From Neodiprion pinetum (lineage: Eukaryota; Arthropoda; Insecta; Hymenoptera; Diprionidae): a stretch of 64,000 bases of DNA. The notes below the pieces were generated by a model, which was given only the letters and a program-made list of their open reading frames with translations, was not told the origin of the DNA and made no database searches. Positions within the stretch are counted from its first letter, which is position 1. Each line of letters starts with the position of its first letter. Of this stretch, positions 14,402-27,500 are shown piece by piece. Both the position numbers and the translations under genes were made by a program. Where the stretch lies: contig NC_060232.1 in assembly GCF_021155775.2 (NCBI RefSeq), positions 10,762,251 to 10,826,250 on the forward strand, in the 5' to 3' direction.

Positions 14402-14913
14402 TCCTAACAATCGTGGATAACACGGAGGTCGAAGGGTTTACAGTCGCAAACCACAGCTGCCTCGAAAAAAAAAAAAAAAAAAACCGACGAATTTCGAGAC
14501 GGATGGAAGAAGGAACGGCAGTTGATAATGGCAATCGGCTTCCTTGGAAGATAATGTTCAAAGGAATTCCACGACGATTTGTTACTCTTTCTATTCTGTC
14601 GTATTCGCAAAAGAATATTGAAATCTGTGAGTTGATTGACGGGCAAAGAAAAAACTTGATTACAAAATCTTAAGAACTGTACTTGAAACTATGTGTAATA
14701 TCAACAAGAGCAAATTGATTCTTCTATTTAATCTCCGAATGAACAACATATAATGTATGTACTATATATACACAGTCTAATTGTATTTAAACATTCCCCG
14801 AATTTTTTGCGTATACGACGACGTGAATTGCCATTATACAATACGAGATTAAAATAACATCGTATTCTACGAAACAATGAATAAATGACGGACCAAATGT
14901 TGTTTGTAATAAA
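14402..14913 (+). other. Probable 3' untranslated region of the GPCR gene
   Basis: AT-rich sequence after the TGA at 14399-14401. AATAAA hexamers at 14880-14885 and 14908-14913 are candidate poly(A) signals. The end of the transcript is inferred, not seen. Confidence 0.35.
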
Positions 14914-17900
14914 TGGTGGATTCAAAATTAAACTACAAATCATGATAACGAAAACACGTTGGTTGTTAAAATTTCAAAGAAGCAGCTTTTTGCTACCCTA
15001 ACGTTTCTCTGAAGCTCCTTGAGGGTGGCGTATAATTTTGGACGACCTTTAATTAACTGCTGAAATAATTAAATTTAAAATTACAGTCAACTGAAATTTA
15101 ACGTGTCTCGCATAGAAGTAGAATGACAATTTTCTGTGGCTGAATCAGCATTCTTAATCAACATTTTTTTTTTTTTACGCGTTCATATTTACCAACCAAC
15201 CATGCAGACACCGTGAAATATGAAACGCGTCCGCAAAGTTCATGAACTTATAACACACGTTTAATCGGTATGGGAATAAATTTCATTCATGGAGATTCAT
15301 AATTTTTAAAAAAAAATCGACTGTTTGTAAACAGATAAATTGCAATCAATTGTGCTCCGCATTGCAATCCACCGTGTTATCTATACGAATTTTGGCAAAG
15401 TGCCGTTCACTCCTGAGTAAACAAAAACTGGAGAGTTATGAAATTATAATGATCTTACTGCCTGCGAAGCTCGTTGTAAAGTATAATAATTCACATTTAA
15501 CGCGATACATAATTTTTTATAAAGCCTTGTATAACACGTGCCAAATATAACGAACAGTACGGCGAATAAATGAATTCGCTAATATGTATGTACGGTCACG
15601 GAACTCGTTTTTACACCGAAGGCGTAACGCAAACGAATGATGTGTGTGTATGCCTGTATATGTATTGCCTGCCGGGTTACTATTAATCACGATGCAAGCT
15701 TTTTTCAAGCTTGTTTCAGCTGAAAGCGGTAACAGAACTTCAAATACATAATCTCCGTTTCTCCAGAAGAATAACTTTAATCTTTCGACTAACGGTTTAC
15801 CCAGGAAATATTGTTGCCTTCCTTCGCTCGCGATCTTTCGGAGTTTCTGACCTTAGGTCTAGAAATAAGTTTTTCGCATTCAGTTGGAACAAACCAGGTT
15901 TTGACACACGACATCGATCACGTGATTACCAATAAGAATCACTGTAACGATTTTTGAAATCCTCGGTACTGAAATAAAGATTTCTGAAATTTGAAAGTAA
16001 ATTATACTACATATTTATGCGAGACAAGTTTTACGGCAATAATTTTCGTTAGTTTAAATCAAGATAAATAAGTCATTGAGTGTTCATTTGTTAGATATTT
16101 AACGAAAATATCGCTGACTAATTTGCTTTTATAGTTTTACAGGCCAATTAATGATTAACAATGACGCGATTGATACAATTGTGATGAAATCTGGGTCATG
16201 AAACAGGAAACGTGATAAAATGCGGTGTACAATTAATAGGACAAAGTGATGTAACACTAACTCACCTATCCGGAAAAATTGCAATGAAAAGAAGCCGGAA
16301 TCGCAGTTCATAAAATAATCAAAAAATACAAAGAATAAAATAAAATACATATAAACAAAATAAAAGAAATAACTTTCATCCGATTAATTATAACTACGAA
16401 GCGCAAACCTGTTAGTCGTAAAACATATAACCCCTTTATTTTCACGCGCTCAAAGCAAACAGACCGTTAAGGTTAACGTATAGTCGAAAAATAATATTTA
16501 GCCAAGTGTGAGGCGTTAAATAAAAGCTTAATCGTTACATTGCTCTGAAGAAACGACAACAATATTAAACAATACACACATGCATCACCTCGTCTCTCAA
16601 CAAATCCCATAAGCTTCTGCTCAACGTTTAATTTCGGGTCTTTTTTGGCAACCACAAAACTTCTTCAACCAAGGAATCTCTCATGGGAAACACACCATTT
16701 TTGTCTGGTTATAATTGCAAAGCAAACTGTTTGAACAAATTTTATCCAAACTCTATGGCAAATGTTTTGCGACACGAACGTATCGTCGACGGTAATAATA
16801 ATTACTTCCCGTATTACAGCATCGATATATCCTTCATCATGGAAAATGTTTTAGAGTAACAGAAGACCGTCACAATAGCTAGTTCGCAGTGAAGCTTTTC
16901 CCAAACTTTACACGTACCGCATTTCGAGGCAGTCTGGGAACGGCAGACCGAGATTAAAATTGGCCAGTCACACACAACGATGGCTGTGTGGCGGCTCGTT
17001 AACGACTTCAATGTATGACGCGATCCCTGGCTTCTGAATATACGATACACAATAAAGTTTTTGGGACGCCATGTACGCCAGCTATTAGCTTATACAGATG
17101 CCGGAGCGAATGCGGGGGAGTAGAAGCAGGGAATAAAGAGCCTACGAAATTGAGCTCGAGCTCACAGGCAACTCCGTGACTCAGGAGCCTGTTTCGAAAG
17201 TGGAGCAAGTCCGTGGTCGTTGTTGGTCTTATCGTCCGTCCAAATGGGCTTACACGATTCATCTACGACGTGTCGATTTTACACACGTACAAAACGGACT
17301 ACCTTTGTCAAATGTCAAAGATCCGTACAAACATTGACATTCGTTCGGCTCAATTTCCGCCGTCGAAAACCTTCCCAATTCACAATCAAATGTCGTGATC
17401 TGCTGATCGGAATCACTGATCGAACGTCCAGGACTTAATTATGTACTGCAATTATCACGAGTGTGCGGTTTTTCTGAAATTCGTTTTACTCGTCAGGTTT
17501 GTAACGGTGGTTTATTTTTTATCTGTCTTGATTTTCTATTTTTTTTTCTTTGTTTTCAGCGAAAATAAACTTGACCGTTGGAATTGCTTTAGCCAAAAAA
17601 ACAGCCGTGATCTTCTAATGTTTATGCAAGAGTCTGTTCGCCTGATATATCTTAACGACTTTTCGTTTTGCTTTTTAAATCTTGCTGACAAGATGGAAAT
17701 TAAAACTTGACTGAATTTTAACTCTCTCAATTAAGTAATAATTAGTCAAGCTCCGGACAGCAGATGCCGTAGCCGTGCGTCCATCATAATCGATCATTTA
17801 TATTCCTCCCCCCCCCCCCCCCCCATTTCTCCGGTCAATCCTTCAGTTAACTAAGCTAATTAACTTTACAGTTAAATCTAACCTACGGGCACCGCTCCAG

Positions 17901-20900
17901 CATTCTCGACTAAAAACTTTAGAAATATCTTCGATATTATACCTGCGCTGAAACCATTTCGCAAATCTTCGCCTTCCTTTCCGCAAGGTAAACGTAACTA
18001 TCCTGCGTAATTGCGGAGTGTAAATATAACTGAAGTTATATCAGAGCTTCTTATCCTAGCTCTCCGTTATATTCTGCGTCACTCGATGCAGCCGCAATGC
18101 AGTCTTATCGCTCAGTTATAGTTGCGATAAGACAACTGCAACTTGGGCACACCTTTGCCGCTGTCAATTACGTTGTTTAATAATCAGGCTTCATAATCGA
18201 AAAGCTAATTAGCTACAAATGACTGATACTCGAACGTTTCTAGTAACTCTAATTCATTTCTAGCAACGCAAGTAACGTCTTGTAGCAATTTTTAGAATGA
18301 TTAATGCCTGGTTAAGTGACGAGCTATGAATAATTACACCCTGATCGTACACTTTATGTTCATTTCACATGAACGTTTTACTTAGATTCATTGCTGCCAA
18401 CATGAATCTTAATTGCCGTGCCAGCATTTAAGGCGTTCCGTAACGCTTCCAGAGTTCATTAATCACTAGCGATTGATAAAAATGACACAGAATTGAACAG
18501 TTTGTCGATTTTTTGGCAGATTAAACGAATTGAAATACAAGATAATTTTTTCAATTTCCCACTAAATCGCGACGTGTTTATTTTTATGTATTTTCGTGTA
18601 AGCAATTACACTTTGACCATCGATACGCCAACATGAATCTTAAAAATAAGTCTTGCGAGCAGTTTTTGTCAATCTGTAAGCTTATAAGGTACAATTTTCG
18701 AATGTTATTACAACATCATTGAATCTGCATTTTCCCCATTCCTCAGAGTTAAAAACCACCGGTCCCCCTATAAGTATCAAACAAGAATGGTACCTCCTTA
18801 TCGCTTATATGGTATAACGATTTGATCTTTTCGAAAGTGCAGATGCGGCGCGACGACGAGCTGCGTCTAAATATACAGCTAATCCAAACGAAGCGACGAT
18901 TTCAAATAGTAAATCCTGAAGCAATGTATTCAAGGTTTCTAATTATAATAGGCTTTAAAAACCAGCGGGGTACAGTGATCAGACTTTTCGTCTGTAAGGT
19001 GAAGACGCGTTATTATACACCGAACCGTCGAAAAGCACTTTTTAAAATTCCATTCGAGATAAAGTCTGAAATACTCGCCGAAAGAGCGATATAGCTGAAA
19101 ATTCAACTCTCTCTTATCACCGTGATAGCTGCCGGTATCCTAACATTATCCGTTGCTCCATACCGGGTAATAAATATTCCAAGATCTGTCGCAACGTCTC
19201 GCAACCTGGTCGTTTAAAAAATCTTCTAAAACATCGATTGCGGTACGCAGCTGAGCCAACAACAATGATTCATCCGTTGATCGCACAATTGCAGCTTACG
19301 AAACGAATGCAGCGTGACAATGACGAACTTGCAATATGCGGCATATCTAGGAATGAGGTATATATATATACACGCAGTACTGCTGTTCAACTTCTTTACT
19401 GACGGAAATCAATCTTGTTAAGCTTTTTTTTTTATTGCAACTACTAGTAGTGGAAACTCTGGCGTAAAATCAATTATGATTCCTGTCACGGATAGTTTTC
19501 TTTTCTTTTTTTTTTTTGTGTTTTTGCGAGTGGAACATGTATTGCAAAATGCAGCTACGATATGGGATAAATGAACCAGAGGTCTGGTATTGCAAATATG
19601 GCAGTTCACGCTGTTCAGTTGGCATGTTTTGTTTATCGTTGAATTTCACGCCCGTCAAGCGAGGAACAGCTGCGATATCGATACTGAATCATTGGACGCG
19701 AGTCACAAGAATTTACGCAACATATTCGTTTTTCATTTATTACAAAAACTTCACGGTAAGCTTTGAAGAACCGAACGGAAATATAAGGAGAGAGTTACGA
19801 TTCTGCGATACTGATTTCCTCACTTTGTGTGTAAAATAAAGCGTGAAATGAGCAATAAAACTCCTCGTAACACAAATGCGCGGAAATCGCCGTATATTTT
19901 CTATCGAAACGAACGAGTGTCGAGATACTTCCGGTCACTGACCAGGGAACGTTGAAACATCCGAGCATTGTAACAACCTTCAATTATACAATTCAAGTGA
20001 AAGAGCGCGATTCGTGTTAACGCACGCATCGAGTGTCTGCGAGTTATGCGTTCATTTACCGCAAATTTGTTCTACATGGAAAAATATAATTATTTGCTTT
20101 CTTTAAAAAAGACAATTTCCTTCTCATATTTTGCAATCAATAAACCGAACTCGTAGATCGTTGTAAGAGGTTGCAGTTAAAATTGACGCTCAATTTATGC
20201 AAATTTATGACAACTCCGGAGTATCAATCGCATACATGATAAGATATTAAAGTATGCGTGCAATAATACTACGCGTGTAAAAGTAATACTTTCGTAGAAA
20301 GTCAGGTTAGAGAGTTTCGAGATTCTCGTTCGACGATACGGGAGGGAAAAAGAAAGAAAGGTTTTGAAATAAAAAAAAAAAAATTAATCACTAAGAAAAT
20401 AATGTGGACCGTGACTCTGTTCTAACCGTGAATCCTATTAAACATTGCGTAAGTGTATAGACTGCACGTTCAATGTCACTGCCGCGAACTTCTTGATTGC
20501 TTTTTCCTCTCATCCAGTTTCTTTCTTTTTTCTCTACTTTCCGCCGTAGTATTTATCAAGGAAAAATGCGGAGAACAAATACGTACAGAAAGTGAAAAAA
20601 GTTGGCATTCGGCGAGACGAAACGATGTAAAATAAGAAGGGCGGAATGATACGCGTATGAAAGGTTGAAAAACAAACCGCAATGAATGATCTCTTTCTGT
20701 GCCACACGTCATATTTATTGCATATACATATATATGCCGAGACTGGAAGCAGGAAGTTTTTGTTGGTACAGCGGAAGTAATAGCAAAATCCACTTCAACC
20801 TAGATAGTTTATTCATACTCCTATTCCCTATTGAAAATCTGTTCTTGTGCTGCTTGTACGGAAAACTTGACTGAATATTTAAAAAACATAAATATACAAA

Positions 20901-21684
20901 AGGTTTTAAATAGTCACGATTTTTACTAATTCAGTTATTTTTTGAAAACATCGTTTGTTGTACTACTGTCAAAGATCTCGATTTAGTAAAATTCCACGAT
21001 ATTTCTACTCCTTAGGTTTCATCAACTTTAAAAAATGGTTGATCACTAATTTTTCGTAAACATTTGGAAAAAAAATCAAAATTATTATACCTTGGAAACC
21101 TTCACAGGCCGGCAAAATTTGTCTAAAAATTGCAGAGCCTGAAATGCAAGAGGACTCAGCGATTCAACACCGACTATGATCGGACTGTTTTCTCCAAACA
21201 TTTTTCATTGCTTGAACGTCACAATTTCCTAATTAATCCAGTTCACAGTGCGAACTGCTTCTATATAATCGTTGTAAACATAGTGAAGTTATTTACGTCC
21301 GCCGGTTCCTTACCTTAGACGAAAAAGACCCGCGGAAACGGCGTCGAAGAAGACCCACGCTCACGAGATGATCGCCTGATGTTTCAAACTACCGGCTCAC
21401 CTTACTTTCCTGTCCTTAAAGCACGTGCGGTCCTTCGATTTGACCGTGGTCGTAAACTCAGGTCCGATCTAACGGCACGATCCAGGTTTCAAAGTCGTTC
21501 ATTTAAAGTGAGGCAAAAACGCGCGCATTCAAAAATATTCTCGCCTTTTTCTCCGCCGTTTCTTTCCGGCCCCATCTCGTAGTTTTTACTAAAAACTGAC
21601 CAAAATTTCGGATCAGCAGTTCTGGACTTTGGCCGAAGCCGTAGCTTCCTCACTTCAACACGACTACGAAACGTCAACTGTCAC
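14914..21684. other. Intergenic or intronic DNA, no supported gene
   Basis: AT-rich sequence with scattered short open frames lacking domains or joinable splice sites. It contains a poly(C) run at 17808-17824 and several A/T homopolymers. I see no RNA gene or transposon with both ends here. Confidence 0.45.
17808..17824. repeat. Poly(C) homopolymer
   Basis: A run of 17 C residues on the plus strand, prone to slippage and sequencing error. Confidence 0.9.
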
Positions 21685-21688
21685 TCAC

Positions 21689-21897
21689 TTCGCTCGCATG
21701 GTTTGATTGGTTTTTTTCGCGCGCTTTTTTATTTTCAAATCGTCGAGAACGTCGGAAGCGCCCGCTTCTCGAACTAATTTCTCAAAGGCCAACTTGTCAA
21801 AGCCGCGAAACGTCACTTCGGTAAGAGAGCTACTGCGCGCCGAAGTGGGGAACGTCCATGCTTCGTCAGCCGGCTGTCTACGGATACTAAAGTCCAT
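21689..21897 (-). CDS. Possible first coding exon, unidentified protein (partial)
   Basis: A minus-strand frame starts with ATG at 21897-21895 and runs 69 codons plus two bases to a consensus donor (GAA then GTGAGT, donor at 21688-21687). If unspliced it would stop a few bases later, at 21685. The peptide is rich in charged residues, with a stretch around FDKLAFEKLVREAG that could form an amphipathic helix, followed by a basic KIKKRAKK tail. I do not recognise the family and could not join a downstream exon below 21689. The surroundings are CpG-rich, and a divergent plus-strand frame starts at 21935 (ATG in an AAGATGGC context) and reaches a GTACAA donor near 22081, so this could be a bidirectional promoter. 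It could also be non-coding. Confidence 0.3.
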
Positions 21898-23159
21898 ATG
21901 GGCGCCACGCTACTCAAACACCGAGCCGAGCAAGATGGCTGCTGAAACAAGCTGCGCAATTGGTTGTCCGGGGTCGAGTGGGTTCTCAACCTTATCGCGC
22001 CTCGCCGTGCGCGATAAGCATTCGCTGCGTGACAGATTTGAACTCAGTCTCCACAGCCCCTGCACCGCAAACTGCAAGGTACAAATTTCACTTGGCAAAC
22101 TCTCGATTATCAATAATATCAGAGATGTAACATTTTTTTTCATCCTTTTTCAACACCGAACGCGTGTCGCTTTCACTTTTATTTTCATAAATAGAAACTC
22201 TGTTTTGTGCGTGGATAAATTTTCTACAAGTACGTTTACAAATATTTTTTTACTTTGTTCAACTACAGATTTGAGGAACAAAAAAGTTGCAAGTTCGGAC
22301 AGAATTACAAAAATTTGAGAACCATTTGATCTCTCGAAATTTTTTAAAAATTAAGGGCTGGTTTGATTTCAATTATTTTAATAAATCGATTGAATTACAT
22401 TTTACTCCGTTTTCAATTGGAATTTCTGGAGATTTATTTTGCGATACTTTGTTCACTAACTGGATTACGGGTTTTATGGAAATTATAGTACGGTCTGAAG
22501 ATAATCTCATCAATAATTTTGACTAATATTCTATCGGATGGGTTGTATAAAATTTGAGAATACGTTACACATTCGTTGTTTTATGATAGTTGCGTTTCAT
22601 AACCAGGTATATCGATGTTAAAATCATTGCTAACGAAATTTCTCTATAGCGTTTCAAATTGTTATAACCATTCTTTGAAGACAATACAAGGATTTTGAAT
22701 TTCACGCCACGATAATATCATTTTTTTGATCTTCATGCGCTAATTTGTTTCATAGACGCAAGAATCACACGTGTATAATTTTATTCATTCCCGCTCTGTG
22801 TGCTCTTTCTAACACCAGACTGCATTATGGATGATAATTTTATTCCAGAACTGGATAAAATATTTTAGCCTGTATGTAAAAAAACGATTCTACAAATAAA
22901 CCGGTTCTTATTCAAAAAATAGATTTACTATTTTGCTGTAATGTTGCGTTCACATTTTTCAATGTATTAGAAACCCTTGGATTTATGATTGAAGTTCAGG
23001 TTGATGAAAATAACATTCAGGCAGCCCTGAAATCTTCGGAATTCCAAACTTCCACCTCAAACTGCGTAATTAATAACTGCACGTGAAATTGATAAGTAAA
23101 TGTTTCATTGTTGTTGTTTTATGAAAGAATGTAAATTCGAAAAATTGGCGATTTCGAAA
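21898..23159. other. Divergent CpG-rich patch, then AT-rich DNA without a supported gene
   Basis: From 21898 to about 22080 the sequence is CpG-rich and could be a promoter or an untranslated exon, with the AAGATGGC motif at 21932-21939. Beyond that it turns AT-rich, and I see no exon chain, RNA gene or complete transposon. Confidence 0.35.
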
Positions 23160-23262
23160 AATTAACGACGGAGCCAGGAATCGAACCTGGCGTCTAGAGA
23201 TGCTTGACCGGAGCCTTACTCCAGTAGACCACCTAGCCGCTCTGACTCTGTTGTCGTTAATT
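23160..23262 (-). repeat. tRNA-like element inside a perfect 10-bp stem (tRNA pseudogene or SINE head)
   Basis: On the minus strand a T-arm (CCAGG, GTTCGATTCC-type B box, CCTGG) follows a D-arm/A-box-like stretch (GGCTAGGTGGTCTACTGG). This gives a tRNA-sized body at about 23243-23167. The canonical 7-bp acceptor stem is imperfect (about 5 of 7 pairs), so a functional tRNA is doubtful. The body is flanked by a perfect inverted repeat, AATTAACGAC at 23160-23169 and GTCGTTAATT at 23253-23262. A tRNA-derived repeat is the most likely reading. A structured Pol III transcript is possible. Confidence 0.45.
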
Positions 23263-23726
23263 TCTCTCATCACCAGTGAGTTCGAATTTGTTTTCCTGTG
23301 CCCGGTTTATGTGTGAATAAGAAGTTTCTTCTCTTCAAGCACTGCGTATAAGGAGAACTATAATGTGTAGAATGTTGTGTTTACCCTTTTGAATTTTTGT
23401 TGTTGTTTTATGCTCAATTTAGCGGTCACTAGTCTTCAAAGAGTTGGATTTTTCACGTTCTGTTAACAATATGTCATGTATACATAGTTTTTAAAAATAT
23501 TTTACCTTCGTTTGGTCAATTATTTGCATCACGGCTAGGCGTTTGTGCATATTTTTCTTCAATAAAATATAGCGGTATCCGAATGTCAAAAAATGTTAAA
23601 GATTCGTCCTTTTCACATTATAAAATAGCACGATGCCTGCACAAAGCCGGGAAGGCCAGGCGTTAACATTTAAAAACCGTGATTTTTCAAGCCATCTTAT
23701 AATTCACGGTATTACGCGTGTATCTA

Positions 23727-24308
23727 CAGGGTGTCCCAATTTAAAAGACGCGTCACGTGTTTAGCCTACCTAACGGTTCGATTGAAAAATGCGTTCCACA
23801 AAAGTTTTATGGTTCAGAGTGGAACACGTGAAGAATTTTTTTTTCATACGGTCTCAACATCATAACCGGGCGATGCTGTGGAGGATGGACCATTTTTTTT
23901 TAATGGAATCATACATTTTTATTTCAACTCAGATATTCTTCATTCGAAAAATGTACAACTTTCCTAAGAATTTTGTTTTTTCTCTAAAGCGAATAGTTCC
24001 TGAGATACACCAAAAAATCAAATCCTGCAAGACACGGGGAGGGGTTGAGACATGACGAATAGAATTACTAATGCGTGCAGAGCAATTCCAAGGGGAATCC
24101 TTTCGAATCGACCTCCCCGTGTCTTGCAGAATTTGATTCTCTGTCGTATCTCACGAACTATTAACTATATTAAAAAAAAAAAATGAAATAAACAAAAATC
24201 CTTCATGTTTCCCACTCCGAACCATATAACTTTTGTAGGACATTTTTTTCTAATTGAACCATTAGTTCGGCTGAAAACGCAATGCGTCTTTTAAATTGCG
24301 ACACCCAG
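23727..24308. mobile_element. MITE with 27-bp terminal inverted repeats and TA duplication
   Basis: The left end (CAGGGTGTCCCAATTTAAAA) and the inverted right end (CTGGGTGTCGCAATTTAAAA) match over about 27 bases with two differences. They are flanked by TA at 23725-23726 and 24309-24310. The homology continues inwards: GCAAGACACGGGGAGG near 24027 is inverted as CCTCCCCGTGTCTTGC near 24111, so almost the whole ~580-bp element is one long hairpin. No transposase frame is present. TA duplications fit Tc1/mariner-like mobilisation, but the superfamily is not proven. Confidence 0.75.
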
Positions 24309-24310
24309 TA

Positions 24311-24340
24311 TACATATATATATATATATATATATATATG
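24311..24340. repeat. (AT)n microsatellite
   Basis: An alternating TA tract of about 28 bases directly abutting the right TA duplication of the MITE, possibly grown from the insertion site. Confidence 0.85.
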
Positions 24341-24459
24341 TATACATACCTATGTACTTTCATGATATTTTGCACTTGCCGCAAGGTTCTAAATATAAGT
24401 CGGTGTGTGTGAGTCGAGGGGCTGCCTCGGAACGGCCGGCAGTGGCCAACGGCTGAAAA

Positions 24460-24507
24460 GCCCTTCAGGATGAGTCCTTAATTTACCTGAACTTATACCT
24501 GAAGGGC
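24460..24507. other. Short perfect-arm hairpin
   Basis: GCCCTTCAGG at 24460-24469 and CCTGAAGGGC at 24498-24507 form a perfect 10-bp stem. With one bulge and wobble pairs the pairing can continue several bases into the 28-base spacer. It resembles a small structured RNA or regulatory hairpin, but nothing else supports transcription. Confidence 0.3.
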
Positions 24508-27500
24508 ATATTACGGCCCCACTTTTCTCTCGCCAGGGACCGTCGCGCCCATTTCTTTGCGGTAGTGATTCGAGCAATTTAACGACGGTAAGAGTTTTTC
24601 TACGAGATCAGCCTGCGTGCGGAGCGTGAAGTTCATTATCCAAAAACAATCAAGGCGGACTCGTGACGTGCCAGGCGTTGAACGTCCCGTTGCAGTTGTG
24701 ATATTGAAATCTGTGAAGAAGAATTTAAAAGATTCTGCCTGGATAAGAATGGTAAATTTGTCCCCACCGAATTTTGTGGTATCTATTTTTTCAAAAGTTC
24801 CGAACGTGAAGAAAAAAAATTCTTGTAACATTATAACTTTCCACGTCAATTTCGAGGGGTCTTTGTGCCGGAAAAACCCGTTTTTTAATTTTTTCAGTTT
24901 TTAAATACCAAAAGATGATCGAAATATGTGAAAGTATTCCGAAGAATCGAAAATATTTTAATATTCGTGGGAGAATTTCTTCCAGTTTTGCAATGCTAAG
25001 CTCAATTTTCAATCAGCGAATCTTTTGTTAAAAATTGTTTTACGGTGTATCAATTTTTCTACTATTATGAAATAAATTCACGTTATTCTACTCTTCATTC
25101 GCTGAAAATTGAATAAAAAAAGTTTCAAAACTTGACCTTCTATACATTTAAGAAAAATAAAAACGACAAAATTTCACATTTTTCGTTGAAAATCCATACA
25201 TAAATCATTCTTGGGGTTTAATTATTGGATGGCCATGGCCGGAGTAGTTGTGAGACGTAACAAATAGAGCCAAGAAATAAGATTTTATTTCTCATTCTGT
25301 ATATATTTGAATTTTCGACGTCATTTAAACACTAAAAACGGATTAAATGAAATTCACACGAAGCTCAGAAAATACGGATTGATCAATTCCAAAATAACGG
25401 AAGCTTTTGTTTAATCCGTTTCAAATCTCGGGATATATTATCAGGTGTTCATTTTTGCAAATAACTTGTACTCATACGGATACATTTCTTTCATCAAGAA
25501 CTATACCGCGAATCGATTACTCAATTTCTTACTATAGATAAATTTCAAGGCAATTTAAAAACGCCGTGCAGAAAAATGACGCTGCTTCTATTGTGAACGC
25601 GACCAAGACAGCTGATCAAAATTTACCCAAGGCCATATATGACCTGGTTCAGTTTGAAAGTGAATCTGGTGGCGAAGGGTAAACTCGTTTCGAAATCAAG
25701 ATTTCTTTCGCAAGAGAACAATCGCGCGTTACAATTTCTGTGTGTGTATACAATATATTTTCCAACTTGGCCGATTCCGCGACCGATATTCTAGAAGCAA
25801 GCTTCTAATTCGCAAAAACGTTGGTCAAAAAGTGGCTAGCCGCCAATTCCAGGTCGCAAAGAATAGCAGAACATACTATAGCTGCTAAATTTATACAGTT
25901 ATATTCAAACGACCGGCTGAGTAACGCGTGTATCACGTATGTACGTAATCTCTGGAACAACAAACACTCTGCATTATACATGTAGCCAGGTAGATAGGTA
26001 CGTTATACGCTCGTCTCTCCGCAAGGTGTATTCTTATTCTCTACGCGTGTTTCTCCATCGCTACCCTGACACAAGCGGACACACACGCGTGTAATGAGCA
26101 AAAGGTTACATGGCAATGCAAAGCGGAGAATCTTTCATGTATGCGGGATTCGAATCACGGGAACAAAATAGGAGAATGTAAATCCTCTCTATCTCTATCT
26201 CTGCAAGTATCATCTTCCTTTTCTTCTTACTCGCGTAAGACGACGATGGAGTAGAATTTTTTTTTTTTTTTACACCGTCTGCTCTTACGAAACATCGATG
26301 ATACTTGATGTGTATAACATGATTAGTAAAAAACCACTTGCGGATACTTGCGAACACGGGAAAACGGTTCGACAATCGATTACGTATTACACAGGTACTT
26401 TGATAACGCGTTCGGAAGAACAACGAAGGCGATGTAAAATGTTATAAAAAATTAGCCAGGGAAAACTTTTGAGTGGATTAATTGCAAATCTCATACAGCT
26501 TGTATGAGGGGCATGGGAAAATTAGAACTTGTTAAGACCGTCGGAAAACATCACTGAGATATGAAATCGATTATTGACTCCTGTGTCAATCCAGATCAGA
26601 TGATAGAAACTTCGATTTCTCGGCAAAATGTACTGATACTAATTTTTAATTACTATTGATAAAAATAAAGCATTTCTAAATACGATCACTTGTCCTCAAT
26701 GCGCTAATTCTGTTCATCACTGTAAACTATTTTGTAATATTTAGTCATTTCGTGGCCATCCAATCCTACAATTATACCAGAAACGCCATGCCACTCTATG
26801 TGCAGAGTTTATAGTTTTGCTAAGATACCGCAAATCGTGTGAAACTTGATCCAATGGCTTTTGAAAAATCTTTGAATGAATTAACGTCTTCGACTCGTTG
26901 CCGGATGATTAAAAAAATATGTACACAAAAGCTATGCTATCCGTATGTAATAACGGTGGTGCCACCATGAATCGTTATTTATAGATAGCTACACTTTTGT
27001 AAATAAACATTCGCCTCGGTTACTTAAGAAATTCCGGCTAGACTAGCCGTAGCGATGAAATATTATTCTTGTAGTGATTAGAACAGAATCTCGAAAGTGA
27101 ACCGATATCAATCGACACCCTCAAATAGCATTGGAGATATAACGGTACACGCCTTTTTAACTAATTTATCTAATCTCTATCAACGCGAAGAGGAGTCTTT
27201 TACTGGATATTCGCAGAAATTTATCTCTAAATTTCTTTTTTTCTTTTTTTTAGCTGAAACGTACAACAGCAGCGTGATAACCTCAGAGTAAAAATAAACC
27301 GTACCTTGAATTTTGTACGACAAAATTTGAGATATTTTAACTCGTATAAGGTATGTACACAGGCTGAATATGACAAACGATAATGTGCGACTCGGCGACG
27401 GTTCTGCGCGTTGAAGATAATTTACCCAACCTGCCTAGATTACCGGTTGAAATACACCGTTGAAAATGTTGACAGCAAGACACTCTCTGTTCGGATAAAA

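Noticed and set aside
21707..22318. 203-codon plus-strand frame
   Set aside because: It begins with a non-ATG codon, its second half is AT-rich with Phe/Ile-rich translation, and it overlaps the better minus-strand candidate. Only the part from 21935 to 22081 is worth a look.
26140..26160. tRNA gene from a GGGATTCGAATC string
   Set aside because: No paired T-arm, D-arm or acceptor stem surrounds it.
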